Shown: one piece after another, positions 48,298 to 57,831 of the stretch | How the letters are laid out: each line of letters opens with the position of its first letter | Position numbering within the stretch: the stretch's first letter is position 1 | Assembly: GCA_012517315.1 (NCBI GenBank) | Contig: JAAYVE010000038.1 | Coordinates: 1-64,000, forward strand | Origin: Deltaproteobacteria bacterium | Lineage (GTDB): Bacteria > Desulfobacterota > Syntrophobacteria > Syntrophobacterales > Syntrophobacteraceae | DNA: 64,000 nucleotides | Direction of reading: 5' to 3' | Notes under the pieces: generated by a model | Told to the model about the DNA's origin: nothing | The model's database searches: none | The model's input: only the letters and a program-made list of their open reading frames with translations | Position numbers and translations under genes: made by a program

Positions 48298-48542
48298 GCT
48301 TCACCTTCCACATCCACGTGAATGTAATCTGCCTCATTGTTTCTGAGAGTCAACGTGAAATTGCGGACCCGAATGGCCACCGGATCCTTGAGGGGAGCTC
48401 TCCCCTGCACCTGGATGGGCGTACCGGGCACCAGCCCCATGTCCCGAATGCGGCGGCCCAACTCACCCTCCGCCTTCACCTTGGCAATGACGCCCCCCTG
48501 ACCCGCTGCCATCCTCCTGAGCAGTATGGTTGCCATGTCCAT
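48294..48542 (-). CDS. feoA: FeoA, SH3-like partner of FeoB
   Basis: 82 aa, FeoA length. MAAGQGGVIAKVKAEGELGRRIRDMGLVPGTPIQVQGRAPLKDPVAIRVRNFTLTLRNNEA holds the family pattern of G-x-x-x-R-R-I-R-D-M-G-L-x-P-G. It supports FeoB-dependent Fe(II) uptake. Its first codon lies 60 bases downstream of a 14-bp DtxR-like palindrome and it overlaps feoB by 4 bases. Confidence 0.9.
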   Translation of the reverse strand: MDMATILLRRMAAGQGGVIAKVKAEGELGRRIRDMGLVPGTPIQVQGRAPLKDPVAIRVRNFTLTLRNNEADYIHVDVEGEA

Positions 48543-48601
48543 TTCCCCCGCCTATCCTGACAGTTTCTACTGGTCTGGTCAGCCGTCCGAACACCTATAA
48601 A

Positions 48602-48615
48602 TTAGCCTAGGCTAA
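48602..48615. promoter_or_regulatory. palindromic operator, DtxR-like, upstream of feoAB
   Basis: TTAGCCTAGGCTAA is a perfect 14-bp palindrome 60 bases upstream of feoA (minus strand), with a -10-like TTTATAG on its feoA side. The half site GGCTAA matches the half site of iron-dependent DtxR/IdeR boxes (TTAGGTTAGSCTAACCTAA), though the centre differs. Regulation by iron is therefore likely but unproven. Confidence 0.5.
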
Positions 48616-48630
48616 CTTTTGTGGCATAAA

Positions 48631-48654
48631 AAAAGCGGTTGAACAACCGCTTTT
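48631..48654 (-). terminator. intrinsic terminator after the second feoA
   Basis: AAAAGCGGTTG and CAACCGCTTTT form an 11-bp stem with a two-base loop, followed on the minus strand by a run of T. It would stop the upstream feoA2 transcript just before the feoAB promoter region, so the two are separate units. Confidence 0.75.
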
Positions 48655-48675
48655 ACAAAAAAACAAACACCTGGT

Positions 48676-48966
48676 TCAAGCCGCCGTCACCAAAATCTTT
48701 TCGGAGACCCCAGCCCCGAGGCTCAAGGTACTCCCCCGGAGCTTGATCAGGCATGGAGAACCACACGATGCACAAAGCAACTCCATCTCCACCCCGGGAT
48801 AAATCCCCAGTGCGGCCATGCGGGCGCACAGCTGACGCCCGCCGTCGATCCCCTCCACCCGGATTCGACAGCCTTGAGGAGCTCTGCTGAGCGGGAGAAC
48901 ACCACAGTTAGGACGATTCAATCCTCTCCAACAGCGTCCGCCTCTCTTTCCGAAGCATCCGAACAT
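48676..48966 (-). CDS. second FeoA-domain protein with Cys-rich N-terminus
   Basis: 96 aa. A Cys/Gly/Arg-rich head (CFGKRGGRCWRGLNRPNC, Cys4, 12, 21) precedes a FeoA domain (PQGCRIRVEGIDGGRQLCARMAALGIYPGVEMELLCAS). The Cys pairs inside the domain (CASCGSPC) suggest metal or Fe-S binding. ATG 48966 has GGGAGG upstream, while a longer frame starting at 49017 does not look conserved. It has its own promoter and terminator next to feoAB. A regulatory or accessory role in Fe(II) uptake is inference. Confidence 0.78.
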   Translation of the reverse strand: MFGCFGKRGGRCWRGLNRPNCGVLPLSRAPQGCRIRVEGIDGGRQLCARMAALGIYPGVEMELLCASCGSPCLIKLRGSTLSLGAGVSEKILVTAA

Positions 48967-49001
48967 GCAATGAGCCTCCCTTGCGTGACGATTTCTGCAA
49001 T

Positions 49002-49030
49002 TAGGTACAACAAACAATTTAAGGAGTCAA
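49002..49030 (-). promoter_or_regulatory. putative sigma-70 promoter of the second feoA
   Basis: On the minus strand, TTGACT is followed by a 17-base spacer and TACCTA, about 36-40 bases before the gene's start codon. The rest of 48967-49263 holds no gene I can support. Confidence 0.45.
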
Positions 49031-49263
49031 CACCCATTTGCTCTGCTCTAAATTTAATATCGGCGAGGCAGCTGTGCATGAAAAACAGAGCGGTTGTCAC
49101 TCCCCGCGCCACCGTGTTTCCTCTTTCCTCAACTCTGTTCATCGATTAAGGAAAAAAGCGAGACCCCACAAGGGAAACACGTGAAGGAGAGGGATCGAGG
49201 CGTGGGACGAGATTCGGCCGGCGCTTATGGACTGTTTGGAAAGAGAGAGGGCGATCAACCGCC

Positions 49264-51288
49264 GTGAATGACCAGGGAGCCTTCGAAGCTCATGCCTTGT
49301 TGAGGTCCATCTCCCTTGCGCTGAAAGGGAGGGGATGCCCTTCGGCTGAGGTCCTGCGGAACCTCCTGAGCCTTGCGGGAAAGGGGCAGTCATCGGCTTC
49401 GGAAGCCGCGGTGGATCTGCTTTTGAACCCACCTGTCGCCGATGAGATCGCCTTCCACCGGCAACTCCTCAGTTTCGTCCAGGAACACCCATCCACCCTG
49501 AGACGATTGCCCACGCCCGTTAGGGAACTGCTTTCCGACGCAATTGCCGTCATCCTCGCTGCCGAACAGACTCTGGGGCGTACGGGCCCAAGAAGGGTTT
49601 CCGTTCGGTTTCCGGCGGAAATCGTGATCGATTCCTTTTTCCACAGGTCTCTTCCACTCCTTCCACTGCTGGCGCACATCCGTCCGCGGCAGATGCCCTA
49701 CCTGCTCAGGACAAAGCATCCAGCGGGGAAGCGGCGGTTCCGACTCTTGCACAGCAAGCTGACCACACAAAGAGATCAAATTGAACCCCCATGGCTGACG
49801 GGGCTGGATCTCGCACCCGTCCAAGCCCACGGGCGCCTCCCTGCGGGAAGGGCTCCTGCAGGAGGCAGGTGGTTGCGGACGTGCAGGAACCTTCTTCTTC
49901 CCGGCTGTGGTGGCGACGCCGCAGGACACTGGACGCCCCGGCAGAACCCATCCCGACCATTGCCGTCCAACCTCCAAAGAGGTGCCCCTCACCCGCCAGG
50001 ACACCCGAGCTGCTCCCTGAACAATGCCCGTTCCAGGGGCAAGCTTTCGTGGTGGGGGGGGCATGGCCCACGGACCCTGGCAATGTTCGAGAAGATCATT
50101 CGCCTTCAAACGGCGGAACTGGCGGAAATCCGTTCACTTGCTCGGGCGGTGAGCCGGAAGACGGGGCGCGTCGTCCTGAGCCTTCACAACGCTTCACTTG
50201 CGGCCGTGGGGGGCTGGGGTTTCGAGTTCCTGGACCGCTCTTTTCCGTGCCGGTCCCAGTGGCTTTCATTCGTTGAGGCAACCGGTGGCGACTCCCTGCC
50301 GGAGGAAGTACGCCCTTCGGCTCATGAGGCGACCGTGAATGCACTGTGGCAGCTCTGGGAAGAACGCATCGTGAAGCCGCAGCTGGTTCATGCATTGTGG
50401 CAGGGGCGTGTCGAGGCAACCCTGAATCCCTTCCTGGCCAAACCCAGTGGTGGGGACCAAGAAGGGGCGGCGTCGGAACCGGCAATCCTCTGCCCGTTGT
50501 CCGGGGTCTCCGGCAACAGCTGGCGAGGGTTGGCGGTGTCGCCTCATCAGCGACGTACTGTGGGGGAAATCCTGGAATGGCGGAAAGAGCGCGCAAGACT
50601 TTGGCAATGGGGTTACAACCGACTTGCCGCTTTCATCCGAGAAGGACAGAAGCTGCTCTCTTCCGGGGCCCTTCCTTGCTTCGTGATCCCCTGGATCGAC
50701 AAGTTTTTCATCTCCTCCCGCCGGGACCAGGACTCTGCTTACCTCCTGCTTCTGCTGCAATGGCTCGGTCACCTGGAACCCAAACCCGTCGTCCTGTTTT
50801 GGGAGGACACCGGCCGCCTGACAGAACCGAGCTTCAAACTGGCCTTGCAACGCATGACACGCGTCCGCCCCGCACTTCGGGGAATCGGCATCTACGACAC
50901 GGGTTACTCTTCGCGGCAGGACGCCCTCAAAATCATCTGCAACTCCCACGATGCCACCGAACTCTTCGCCTTGAGACCCTTCAGCGATGCGCACAACCCT
51001 GTCGGCCTGAAGCAAGTCTTGCGTTCCCTCGACCACCGGCTTCTGAGACCCTACGATTCCTCATGGAAAGACAATCTGACCTTTCTTTACACGGGAACGC
51101 AGATCCGCGCCCTCCTCTCCGTGCAGTGTGAGGAGGAGGAATTTTCTCCATGGGTGGCAGTGGAGCGAGAGAAAATGCTGTTTGGTGCCTACCTTCGCGC
51201 CCGGCTCCGGGAGGGAGTTCTGGGAAGTGAGGCAGCCGCCTGCGAACCCCTTGCCCTTCGGTTTGCCTCCTGGGCCCATCTCCTCTGA
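49264..51288 (+). pseudogene. large hypothetical protein with frame breaks in its central linker
   Basis: Not recognised. A single open frame of 674 codons exists, from a GTG (weak GAGAGGG upstream), but the middle (about 49690-50060) is out of register. The flanks look like real protein: an N-terminal helical part (to about residue 140, ADEIAFHRQLLSFVQEH) and a C-terminal part (from about residue 265, AMFEKIIRLQTAELAEIRSLARAVSRKTG, then WIDKFFISSRRDQDSAYLLLLLQW). Between them coding bias moves between frames: SAADALPAQDKASSGEAAVP in one frame, a Pro-rich stretch in another. The last return to frame falls on eight G at 50054-50061, where seven would fit. At least one and probably several indels lie here. 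No membrane helix or known domain. Confidence 0.55.
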
Positions 51289-51576
51289 ATTCCTCAGGCA
51301 AGCCGATGACAGGAAAAGTCATGACAGGGAGAAGGTGGATCCCCCCGAACCCCATTTCTCAAAAACCGTTTGACATCACTATTGATTTCCAATTAGTTCT
51401 ATGAAGTCCCAGGAGTTTTTCCAGGTCGCCGTGGGAATGGGACTTCGTTTTCCGACGGCAGCGGGTAATCTCCGGGAGAGTGGGAAGACGGGCGAAGCGA
51501 CAATGGCTTTCAAAGCCTGGAAAGACCTGGGCTCATGGTCTGGGGCAGATCCATATTTCGAAGGCTGAAGGGGGAA

Positions 51577-52221
51577 ATGATCAATTTCCAGAAAGCGCGC
51601 GACCGGATGGTCGAAACCCAGTTGATCAGCAGAGGAATCCATGACCCCAGGGTACTTGAAGCCATGCGCAAAGTCCCGCGACATCTCTTCGTGGACGAAG
51701 CGCTCAAGGAGCAGGCCTACAGCGACCATCCTCTCCCCATCGGTGAAAAGCAGACCATTTCCCAGCCGTATATCGTTGCCCTCATGTCGGAGGTTCTGCA
51801 ACTGAAAGGTCACGAAAGGATACTGGAAATCGGTACCGGTTCGGGTTATCAAGCGGCGGTTCTCGCCGAACTCGCCGAAAGGGTCTTCTCCATCGAACGC
51901 TTCCCCGTGCTGGCGTTTCGAGCCAACCAGATTCTCCAGAAGCTGGGATACCGCAATGTCATCATCCGTGTTGGGGACGGCACAGTTGGATGGCCGGACG
52001 ATTCCCCTTTCGACGGCATCGTGGTGACGGCTGGCGCCCCCAAGATCCCCCAGCCTCTCGTGGACCAGCTGGCTGTGGGGGGACGCCTGGTGGTTCCCGT
52101 GGGAGACCGTCTCTCCCAGGAACTGGTTCTCGTGGAAAGGATCCCCGAAGGCATTCAAAAGACCAATCTCGGCGGCGTCCGTTTCGTGGATCTGGTGGGC
52201 AAATGGGGTTGGGGAGAATAG
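51577..52221 (+). CDS. pcm: protein-L-isoaspartate O-methyltransferase
   Basis: 214 aa. It methylates isoaspartyl residues in damaged proteins with SAM. Family features: [29 protein letters not shown], the SAM motif [19 protein letters not shown], the [15 protein letters not shown] segment and VPVGD near the end. The ATG at 51577 is preceded by AAGGGGGAA; an in-frame ATG at 51535 lacks an RBS. The LOG-like gene starts 3 bases after its stop, so the two are co-transcribed. Bases 51289-51576 hold no separate gene. Confidence 0.92.
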   Translation: MINFQKARDRMVETQLISRGIHDPRVLEAMRKVPRHLFVDEALKEQAYSDHPLPIGEKQTISQPYIVALMSEVLQLKGHERILEIGTGSGYQAAVLAELAERVFSIERFPVLAFRANQILQKLGYRNVIIRVGDGTVGWPDDSPFDGIVVTAGAPKIPQPLVDQLAVGGRLVVPVGDRLSQELVLVERIPEGIQKTNLGGVRFVDLVGKWGWGE

Positions 52222-52223
52222 CG

Positions 52224-52706
52224 GTGCAGCCTCCGATCATCGCCGTGGTGGGAGCAGGCTCCTGTGACGTTCAGTTGGAAAGGCTCGCTTTCGAAGTGGG
52301 AAGAGAAATCGCCCGACGGGGGGCTGTGGTCGTGTGCGGCGGCCTGGGGGGAGTCATGGAGGCGGCCGCACGGGGTGCAAAGGAGGCGGGCGGTTGGACC
52401 GTCGGCATATTGCCCGGATCTTCCACGACGACCGCGAACCCTTATATCGATTTTCCCGTGGCAACGAACATGGGACAGGCAAGAAACGCCATCATCGTGC
52501 ACACGGCTGACGTTCTCATCGCGGTCGCCGGGGAATACGGGACTCTCTCGGAAATCGCGATGGCCCTCAAGATCGGCAAGAAGGTGGTCGCCCTGCAGCC
52601 GAACTTTTCCGTTCCAGGCCTCGTGACGGCAGATGACCCGAGGGAGGCCGTGGATAGGGCATGGGCATTCCTCCAATCCACCCCGAAGGAGAGATCACTT
52701 TCTTGA
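52224..52706 (+). CDS. LOG-like protein, TIGR00725 family (possible nucleoside-phosphate binding)
   Basis: 160 aa, the usual length. IIAVVGAGSC, the GGLGGVMEAAARGAKEAGG Rossmann loop and GEYGTLSEIAMALKIGKKV (family PGGxGTxxE, with Glu for Pro) are present. Members resemble cytokinin-activating LOG phosphoribohydrolases and molybdenum-cofactor carrier proteins; the activity of this subgroup is not settled. Start: GTG 52224 with GGGGAG 7 bases upstream, or an ATG at 52203 overlapping pcm. Forms a unit with pcm. Confidence 0.78.
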   Translation: MQPPIIAVVGAGSCDVQLERLAFEVGREIARRGAVVVCGGLGGVMEAAARGAKEAGGWTVGILPGSSTTTANPYIDFPVATNMGQARNAIIVHTADVLIAVAGEYGTLSEIAMALKIGKKVVALQPNFSVPGLVTADDPREAVDRAWAFLQSTPKERSLS

Positions 52707-52879
52707 GGGCTGCGCGGGAGACATAGGCCACCTTCCCTTTACGGTGACAGCGCGAGATGAATTCCCCCGGTGGCAACTGCGTTGAGTTTCAGCATCCCCG
52801 CGGCCCACAGGGTGGGAAGGTTCCCCCTTTTGCTCCAGGTCTTCGTCGATAGAGGCTTTCACTGACTCGAGGCCCATTC

Positions 52880-54001
52880 ATGGATCATCTTAATCCGGGC
52901 GGCTTCCCGGAAACCCGGAACCTGCAGGACACCGAAAACCCCGCCGGCCTTCTCTCCCGCCTGCGGGAGGAAAACGAGGACCTCAAAAAGGAATTGAGGC
53001 GGGTGGTGGAAACCGCCGCCGCCAACGAAAGAATATGGCGCCAGTTCACGGAGATCGAGCGCATCCTTTTCAGGACCCGCGAACTCGGGCGGATGGCCCG
53101 CGAACTGCTCCAGGAAATCAAGGCCAGGTTTCAACCGGATCAGGCCGTTCTTCTCGTTTGCCACCCTGAAATCCTTGAGCGCTTTTTTCCGGATATTTCG
53201 AGCGAGAGCGAGCCCGTCGCCGAGGGAGCCTGGATTCTTCCAATCCCTCGCGAGGCGGCGGACTCCCTTTGCGGGAAGTCTCCCAAGCCCTCCGTGCCCT
53301 CTCCTCAAGAAATCCAGGCGCTCCTGCCTTTCCTCCCCGAAAACGCTCCGGCCGCGCGCTCCTGCGTGATGGTTCCCCTCACTATTCATGAAATCCTCTT
53401 TGGGTTCCTCATCTTGGGCAGTGTCGACCAGGACCGTTATCGACCCGTTGACGGAACGGATCTGCTGGAGCAATTGGGCCTGAAAATAGCCCTGTGCATG
53501 GACAACTGTCTCACATACGAACGGGTCAAGGACTATGCGGTCCAGGATCCCGTCACCGGTCTTCTGAACTTCTTTCAGATTCGCACGTTGCTTGAGAGGG
53601 CATTCAGGAAGGCGAGACGGCAAGGGACTCCCTTGTCGGTCCTGCTCATCAGTTTGCGCTTTCTCAGCAATGCGCAGGATCACCCGGAACTGCGCAACCG
53701 TGTGCTCAAACACGCGGCGGATCTTCTCACCGAAATCCTGCCCAGGGGGGAGACCGCCCTCGGACGTTACGGGGGGGACGAATTCCTGATACTCCTTCCC
53801 GACGTGACCGAAAGAGAAGCCGGGGATGCAGTCCCCTATTTGACCCACATGCTTCGAAAATCCCCTTTTGTCCACGCGAATACCGCCATACTCATCCAGG
53901 CCTGCATGGGCGTGGGGAGTTTGCAGGATTCCATGAAACAACCCGAGGACCTCCTGGATGCCGCGTCGGCGGGACTCTTTCGCGCCAAGTCCGCAATGTG
54001 A
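52880..54001 (+). CDS. DUF484-GGDEF protein, putative diguanylate cyclase
   Basis: 373 aa. A coiled-coil-rich N-terminus (LLSRLREENEDLKKELRRV) and a GAF-like DUF484 sensor (about 60-205) are followed by a GGDEF domain (about 215-373) with DPVTGLLN and the active-site loop RYGGDEFLILLPD intact. The product would be c-di-GMP, with the DUF484 part as a cytosolic input domain. It has no membrane helix. The I-site RxxD is not evident five residues upstream. GAGG precedes the start. Confidence 0.85.
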   Translation: MDHLNPGGFPETRNLQDTENPAGLLSRLREENEDLKKELRRVVETAAANERIWRQFTEIERILFRTRELGRMARELLQEIKARFQPDQAVLLVCHPEILERFFPDISSESEPVAEGAWILPIPREAADSLCGKSPKPSVPSPQEIQALLPFLPENAPAARSCVMVPLTIHEILFGFLILGSVDQDRYRPVDGTDLLEQLGLKIALCMDNCLTYERVKDYAVQDPVTGLLNFFQIRTLLERAFRKARRQGTPLSVLLISLRFLSNAQDHPELRNRVLKHAADLLTEILPRGETALGRYGGDEFLILLPDVTEREAGDAVPYLTHMLRKSPFVHANTAILIQACMGVGSLQDSMKQPEDLLDAASAGLFRAKSAM

Positions 54002-54233
54002 CTTCCCCATTTGGCCGCGTTGAGGTTGGGATGTTTCTTTCGTATCGGGGAGGTTGCGCCGCCGGTATTTCTCCAATGCCGCGCTCTCTGCCGCCCCTGC
54101 GCGAACGGAACAATCGATCCCACACGGCTATGCCAGGGATTGCGGGCAAAAAAGCGCGGAGGGAGGAGGACATGCAGGCAATTCCCCGTTGCCATAAGGT
54201 TCCTCTATGTGCTATGGAAAATGACTTTCTGTT

Positions 54234-54312
<79 letters not shown>

Positions 54313-54361
54313 TAATATCAAATGACTTGCGCTGAAAGGATTTTGGGGCTCCGGGGGTGGG

Positions 54362-54658
54362 GTGGCCTTTTTCCGCCTTCTGGCGATCCTTCAAGCGGCT
54401 CCTGGAGGAGCCGCCCCTCAGAGCTGGCCCAACGGTCCCTGGGTGGTGCCGGAACAGGAAATGCCGCTGAATGCAGTCCGTGATTATCCCCAACTGATCG
54501 TCACCCTCGAAAACTACAATTCCTGCCGCGAGAAGTACGGCCTGCTTCCTGTAAGCACACTGCCCCCCTTCCCATCTAAGCCGGGGGCACCGGGACCGGG
54601 CGAGACTCTCGACGGCGAAGCGGTTGCGCAGATCATCTGCGAACACGAAACGGCGTGA
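54362..54658 (+). CDS. possible small ORF after the tRNA (98 aa)
   Basis: Not recognised. A GTG-initiated frame with no clear RBS. The second half looks protein-like (MPLNAVRDYPQLIVTLENYNSCREKYG, about 34-60) and ends at 54658, shortly before a strong UUCG terminator at 54734. No membrane segment or signal. It may be a short host gene, a phage-related relic, or chance. The terminator supports transcription through it. Confidence 0.4.
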   Translation: MAFFRLLAILQAAPGGAAPQSWPNGPWVVPEQEMPLNAVRDYPQLIVTLENYNSCREKYGLLPVSTLPPFPSKPGAPGPGETLDGEAVAQIICEHETA

Positions 54659-54733
54659 TTCTCTCCTTGTTTGACTCTGCGTAACGGTTCGCGCCCCCCT
54701 CGAACGGAATACCGCCAGTGGAGGCAACTGCAG

Positions 54734-54768
54734 AACAGGGCGGTCTTCGGATCGCCCTGTTGGCTTTT
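54734..54768 (+). terminator. intrinsic terminator with UUCG loop
   Basis: A 12-bp stem (AACAGGGCGGTC/GATCGCCCTGTT, one wobble pair) around TTCG, followed by GGCTTTT (54762-54768). It ends the transcript of the tRNA-Pro and small ORF region. Beyond it to 55169 there is no gene I can support, apart from a short tandem repeat. Confidence 0.75.
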
Positions 54769-54798
54769 CTTCAGAGGAGAGAGTATAATTCCAAAAAA

Positions 54799-54818
54799 AT
54801 ATAGGCACATATAGGCAC
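54799..54818. repeat. tandem duplication of a 10-bp unit
   Basis: ATATAGGCAC occurs twice in a row. It lies just past the terminator in the gene-poor start of the island. Significance unknown. Confidence 0.4.
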
Positions 54819-55169
54819 CGTTGATGGCTTGTTGAGCAGGAGAGGGAAGCAGAAGTCCCTGACGTTCAGAATGAGGGACTTTGACGACAGACCTCAATGC
54901 ATCGAGAGCCTGGGATGAATCGACAATGACAATGACTCAGACACCTCCACAAGATCAACCGGCCTGATCCATTTCCACTTTCTTTGCTCCTGTTCGGAAG
55001 GAGGCCTCTTCACCGATTCCGAGCATTCATGACTCAGCCTCTCCCACCTCGTTTCCCGAGCTCCATCCTCCCACTTTGTTCGGCCTGGGGTCCTGAAATC
55101 CCGGGAAAATTGGAATGCCGGATTCATGACCGGCTATGAATCGATCGCGGGTAAAAGAGGAGAAAGGCC

Positions 55170-56138
55170 ATGAGTCTCAGCAGATTCGTTCAGTCTCCCC
55201 TGAATGTGAAACTCACCGGAATGCTGCCGGTCGGCTTGGCGCGCTGCTGCACACAGCTGCTTGGGTGGATCTACTTCCTTCGCAACCCCAAGATCGCCCG
55301 AGACGTCATGGTGGGCTTTTCCCACTCTGCAGGGAAAGAGTGGCCTGGAAGGATTTCAATGAGGGTATACGCCAGGATCTTTCTCGGAATACTTGAACAT
55401 TACTTCGAAAAGCTCCTCATGGCCTATAATCCCATCGAGAAGACTCAAGACATGCTTCGGGCCAAATGCGATGTTCCCGACGAGTCCTGGCTGAGAACGT
55501 TAGGGCCCGGCCAGCGGGGCGGGATGATGCTCACAGGACACTTCGGAGCAGTCGAATTCCTGCCGCTGGCCCTGGCTCTGCGCGGATACAGAAATGCCGT
55601 CATTTTGCGATACGCGACTCCGCACCTGAAAAAAGCCCATGAACACCTGGAGCGGGCCGTCTATCCTGCAATCAGACTCATCGATGCCGACGAGGGGCTT
55701 TTGAGACACAGGGCCATCGAAGCTTTGGCCGAAGGCAGGATCTTGATCACAGCATGTGACGAATTTAAGAAATGGCGCCCCCAACCGGGGCATTTTGTGA
55801 CAGTGTTCGGCAGGCAGGTCCTCAGGGACAACTCCCTTGACGCCTTCTATGATCGTGTCGGCGCTCCAGTCTCTCTCGGTGTCATGCTGAGAGAGAATGG
55901 ACGCTACTCCCTTGAAATCACCCCCCTCGCGGACGGAAAGGAGGCGGTTTCACTCTCCTGCCGCGCGTGGGGAGAACTGGAGAAGTACATCCAACGGTAT
56001 CCCGAGCAATGGTACCAATGGGCGAAAGTCAGAGACCTCCTCTCCCTGAAAAAGGACCATGCCCATGCGAATCGACAAGATTTGGATCTACCGGCTGGCG
56101 ATTCCGTTCAGCCGGGTGGTCACCCACAGCCTTCATGA
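55170..56138 (+). CDS. LPLAT-family acyltransferase (LpxL/HtrB-like)
   Basis: 322 aa. The catalytic HX4(D/E) motif is HFGAVE in MMLTGHFGAVEFLPLAL, with a hydrophobic N-terminus (about 16-40) and the ILITACDEFKKW segment in the family's conserved pocket. Such enzymes transfer acyl chains to lipid A or other lipids at the inner membrane. RBS GAGGAG precedes the ATG. The C-terminal about 25 residues (HANRQDLDLPAGDSVQPGG) overlap the next gene and look out of frame, so the true end may be near 56050. Confidence 0.75.
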   Translation: MSLSRFVQSPLNVKLTGMLPVGLARCCTQLLGWIYFLRNPKIARDVMVGFSHSAGKEWPGRISMRVYARIFLGILEHYFEKLLMAYNPIEKTQDMLRAKCDVPDESWLRTLGPGQRGGMMLTGHFGAVEFLPLALALRGYRNAVILRYATPHLKKAHEHLERAVYPAIRLIDADEGLLRHRAIEALAEGRILITACDEFKKWRPQPGHFVTVFGRQVLRDNSLDAFYDRVGAPVSLGVMLRENGRYSLEITPLADGKEAVSLSCRAWGELEKYIQRYPEQWYQWAKVRDLLSLKKDHAHANRQDLDLPAGDSVQPGGHPQPS

Positions 56139-57204
56139 GCGTAGCGAAACCGAGGCCATCATTGTGGCCATTCAGGATGAGACTGGAATGAGAGGCTATG
56201 GAGAGGGGACTCCGAGGGGTTACGTCACGGGAGAGTCCCTGGCTGCGACGGTGGATGCGTGCGGATCTGTTGCGTCCAGGATGGCCGGATTCTCGACATC
56301 GAGCGCCGATGAGCTCGGAGAGTTTCTCCGAGACCTTGGCTCTGCGCATCCATCCGCGTGTAACCCTTCAGCCTGGTGCGCTCTCGAAGTCGCTATCCTG
56401 GACCTCTGGACCAAGAACAACCGGGCACCCTTTTGGAGATTCTTTGCGGAGAATCCCGTCCATCAATCCTTCACCTACTCCGGTGTCGTGCCGATTCTCC
56501 CCGACCAAAGACAACTTCTGGAAGTGCTGGAGCTGGCGAGATTGTTCAACCTTTCTTTCCTCAAACTCAAGATCAAGGATTGTGACAGCGGGCTCGAAGC
56601 GGTGAAGGCCACCCGGGACTATTTGGGGACTGACATCGATCTTCGCGTGGACGCCAACGGGGCCTTGAGCGTTCCTGAGACGCTGCGATTCATCGAAATG
56701 ACCCGATCCCACGGGATCAGTGCGATGGAACAACCCGTTCCCAAGAGCGATCTGGAGGGGATGACGGAGGTCACCTCTCGAAGCGCAATCCCGATCATCG
56801 CCGACGAATCCCTGTGTACCATGGAGGATGCCATCAAGCTCATAGAACACAAGGGGTGTCACGGGTTCAACATCCGCCTCTCAAAATGTGGAGGATTCCA
56901 GAAGAGCTTGGAGCTTGCGCAACTGGCGAGAGCACGCGGAATCCTGATCCAGATAGGTTCCCATGTCGGCGAAACGGGGATTCTGTCTGCAGCGGGTCGG
57001 CATTTTGCGTCCCTGACTCCGGGCTACACCTATCTGGAGGGATCGTTCTCCAGGTTTGTTCTCAAAGAAGACATCGTGAAGGACGACATTTCTTTTGGGG
57101 GTGGGGGAAAGGCACTTCCCTTGGGTGGCCCAGGGTTAGGTCTCCAGGTCAACGATTGGATCCTCCACAAATGGGGTACCTTGGTACGATTCCACTCCGT
57201 GTAG
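56065..57204 (+). CDS. enolase-superfamily dipeptide epimerase-like / muconate-cycloisomerase-like
   Basis: 379 aa. Enolase superfamily: KxK FLKLKIK, metal ligands D in LRVDANGAL, E in AMEQPV and D in IADES, then K in NIRLSKCGG. The MLE/epimerase class is seen in QIGSHVGETGILSAAG. These features favour L-Ala-D/L-Glu or similar dipeptide epimerase activity, i.e. peptidoglycan turnover, but related racemases remain possible. ATG 56065 is chosen because AAGGA is 8 bases upstream; an ATG 6 bases earlier is too close. It overlaps the acyltransferase gene by about 70 bases. Confidence 0.8.
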   Translation: MRIDKIWIYRLAIPFSRVVTHSLHERSETEAIIVAIQDETGMRGYGEGTPRGYVTGESLAATVDACGSVASRMAGFSTSSADELGEFLRDLGSAHPSACNPSAWCALEVAILDLWTKNNRAPFWRFFAENPVHQSFTYSGVVPILPDQRQLLEVLELARLFNLSFLKLKIKDCDSGLEAVKATRDYLGTDIDLRVDANGALSVPETLRFIEMTRSHGISAMEQPVPKSDLEGMTEVTSRSAIPIIADESLCTMEDAIKLIEHKGCHGFNIRLSKCGGFQKSLELAQLARARGILIQIGSHVGETGILSAAGRHFASLTPGYTYLEGSFSRFVLKEDIVKDDISFGGGGKALPLGGPGLGLQVNDWILHKWGTLVRFHSV

Positions 57205-57336
57205 TGGAACGCTCCCATCACTAACACCGCCAGGAGTTTTTCTCCAATGAATTCCCGTTGGGGTGTCCCTGTGCATCCCTGAATGATTTGGGCAGAAAGC
57301 GTTTTCGCCCATGAAAAGGAGCGAAGGAAGCGCGTC

Positions 57337-57831
57337 ATGAGTGCAACGATTGAGGAAATCATGGCGGCCTATGAGGGGCAGTACCCGGGCCGGGTGCATC
57401 GTCAGTCTACGGTGCCGTTTTCCGGGAGTTTTGGTCACTATTACTTTTTGAGCATCTTCCCTACATTCGAGAATCTCGCTCAGATCACAGACCAGAGTCA
57501 GCGCGCGGAAGTCACATTGTTTCAGATCAATAATGCATACGTCATTTATGTAGGAAACCCGCACTATGCCACTGCCACTTTCGCAATCCCTGTCCGCGAC
57601 CCGGAACACAGAATCGTCAGTTTTCGCTGGATAGCCCATACACATCCGCTCGACGCAGCACATCGTGACGAAATGATTTCACATGGCCCAACTCAGTCGG
57701 ATCTCGACGCCCTCAGAACCATATCCGCTAGGTGGGGCCAATCAGATTCCCAAATCATTCTGTGCAGAGGGGGCCGTGTGGAGCGAACCGTGTCTTTCAG
57801 TCTCCCGCCGGATGAGCAGGTAAGGCCGTAG
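57337..57831 (+). CDS. JAB/MPN-like metalloprotease-domain protein
   Basis: 164 aa. In the second half, HTHPLD is followed by GPTQSDLDAL, the H-x-H ... S-x-x-D pattern of JAMM/MPN isopeptidases and toxin- or ubiquitin-like-processing enzymes, and QIILCRGGRVERTVSF forms the next strand. The upstream acidic ligand is not obvious. The N-terminal half (YYFLSIFPTFENLAQITDQ) is unassigned. GGAAG precedes the ATG. It is the last gene of the island. Cellular role unknown. Confidence 0.6.
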   Translation: MSATIEEIMAAYEGQYPGRVHRQSTVPFSGSFGHYYFLSIFPTFENLAQITDQSQRAEVTLFQINNAYVIYVGNPHYATATFAIPVRDPEHRIVSFRWIAHTHPLDAAHRDEMISHGPTQSDLDALRTISARWGQSDSQIILCRGGRVERTVSFSLPPDEQVRP

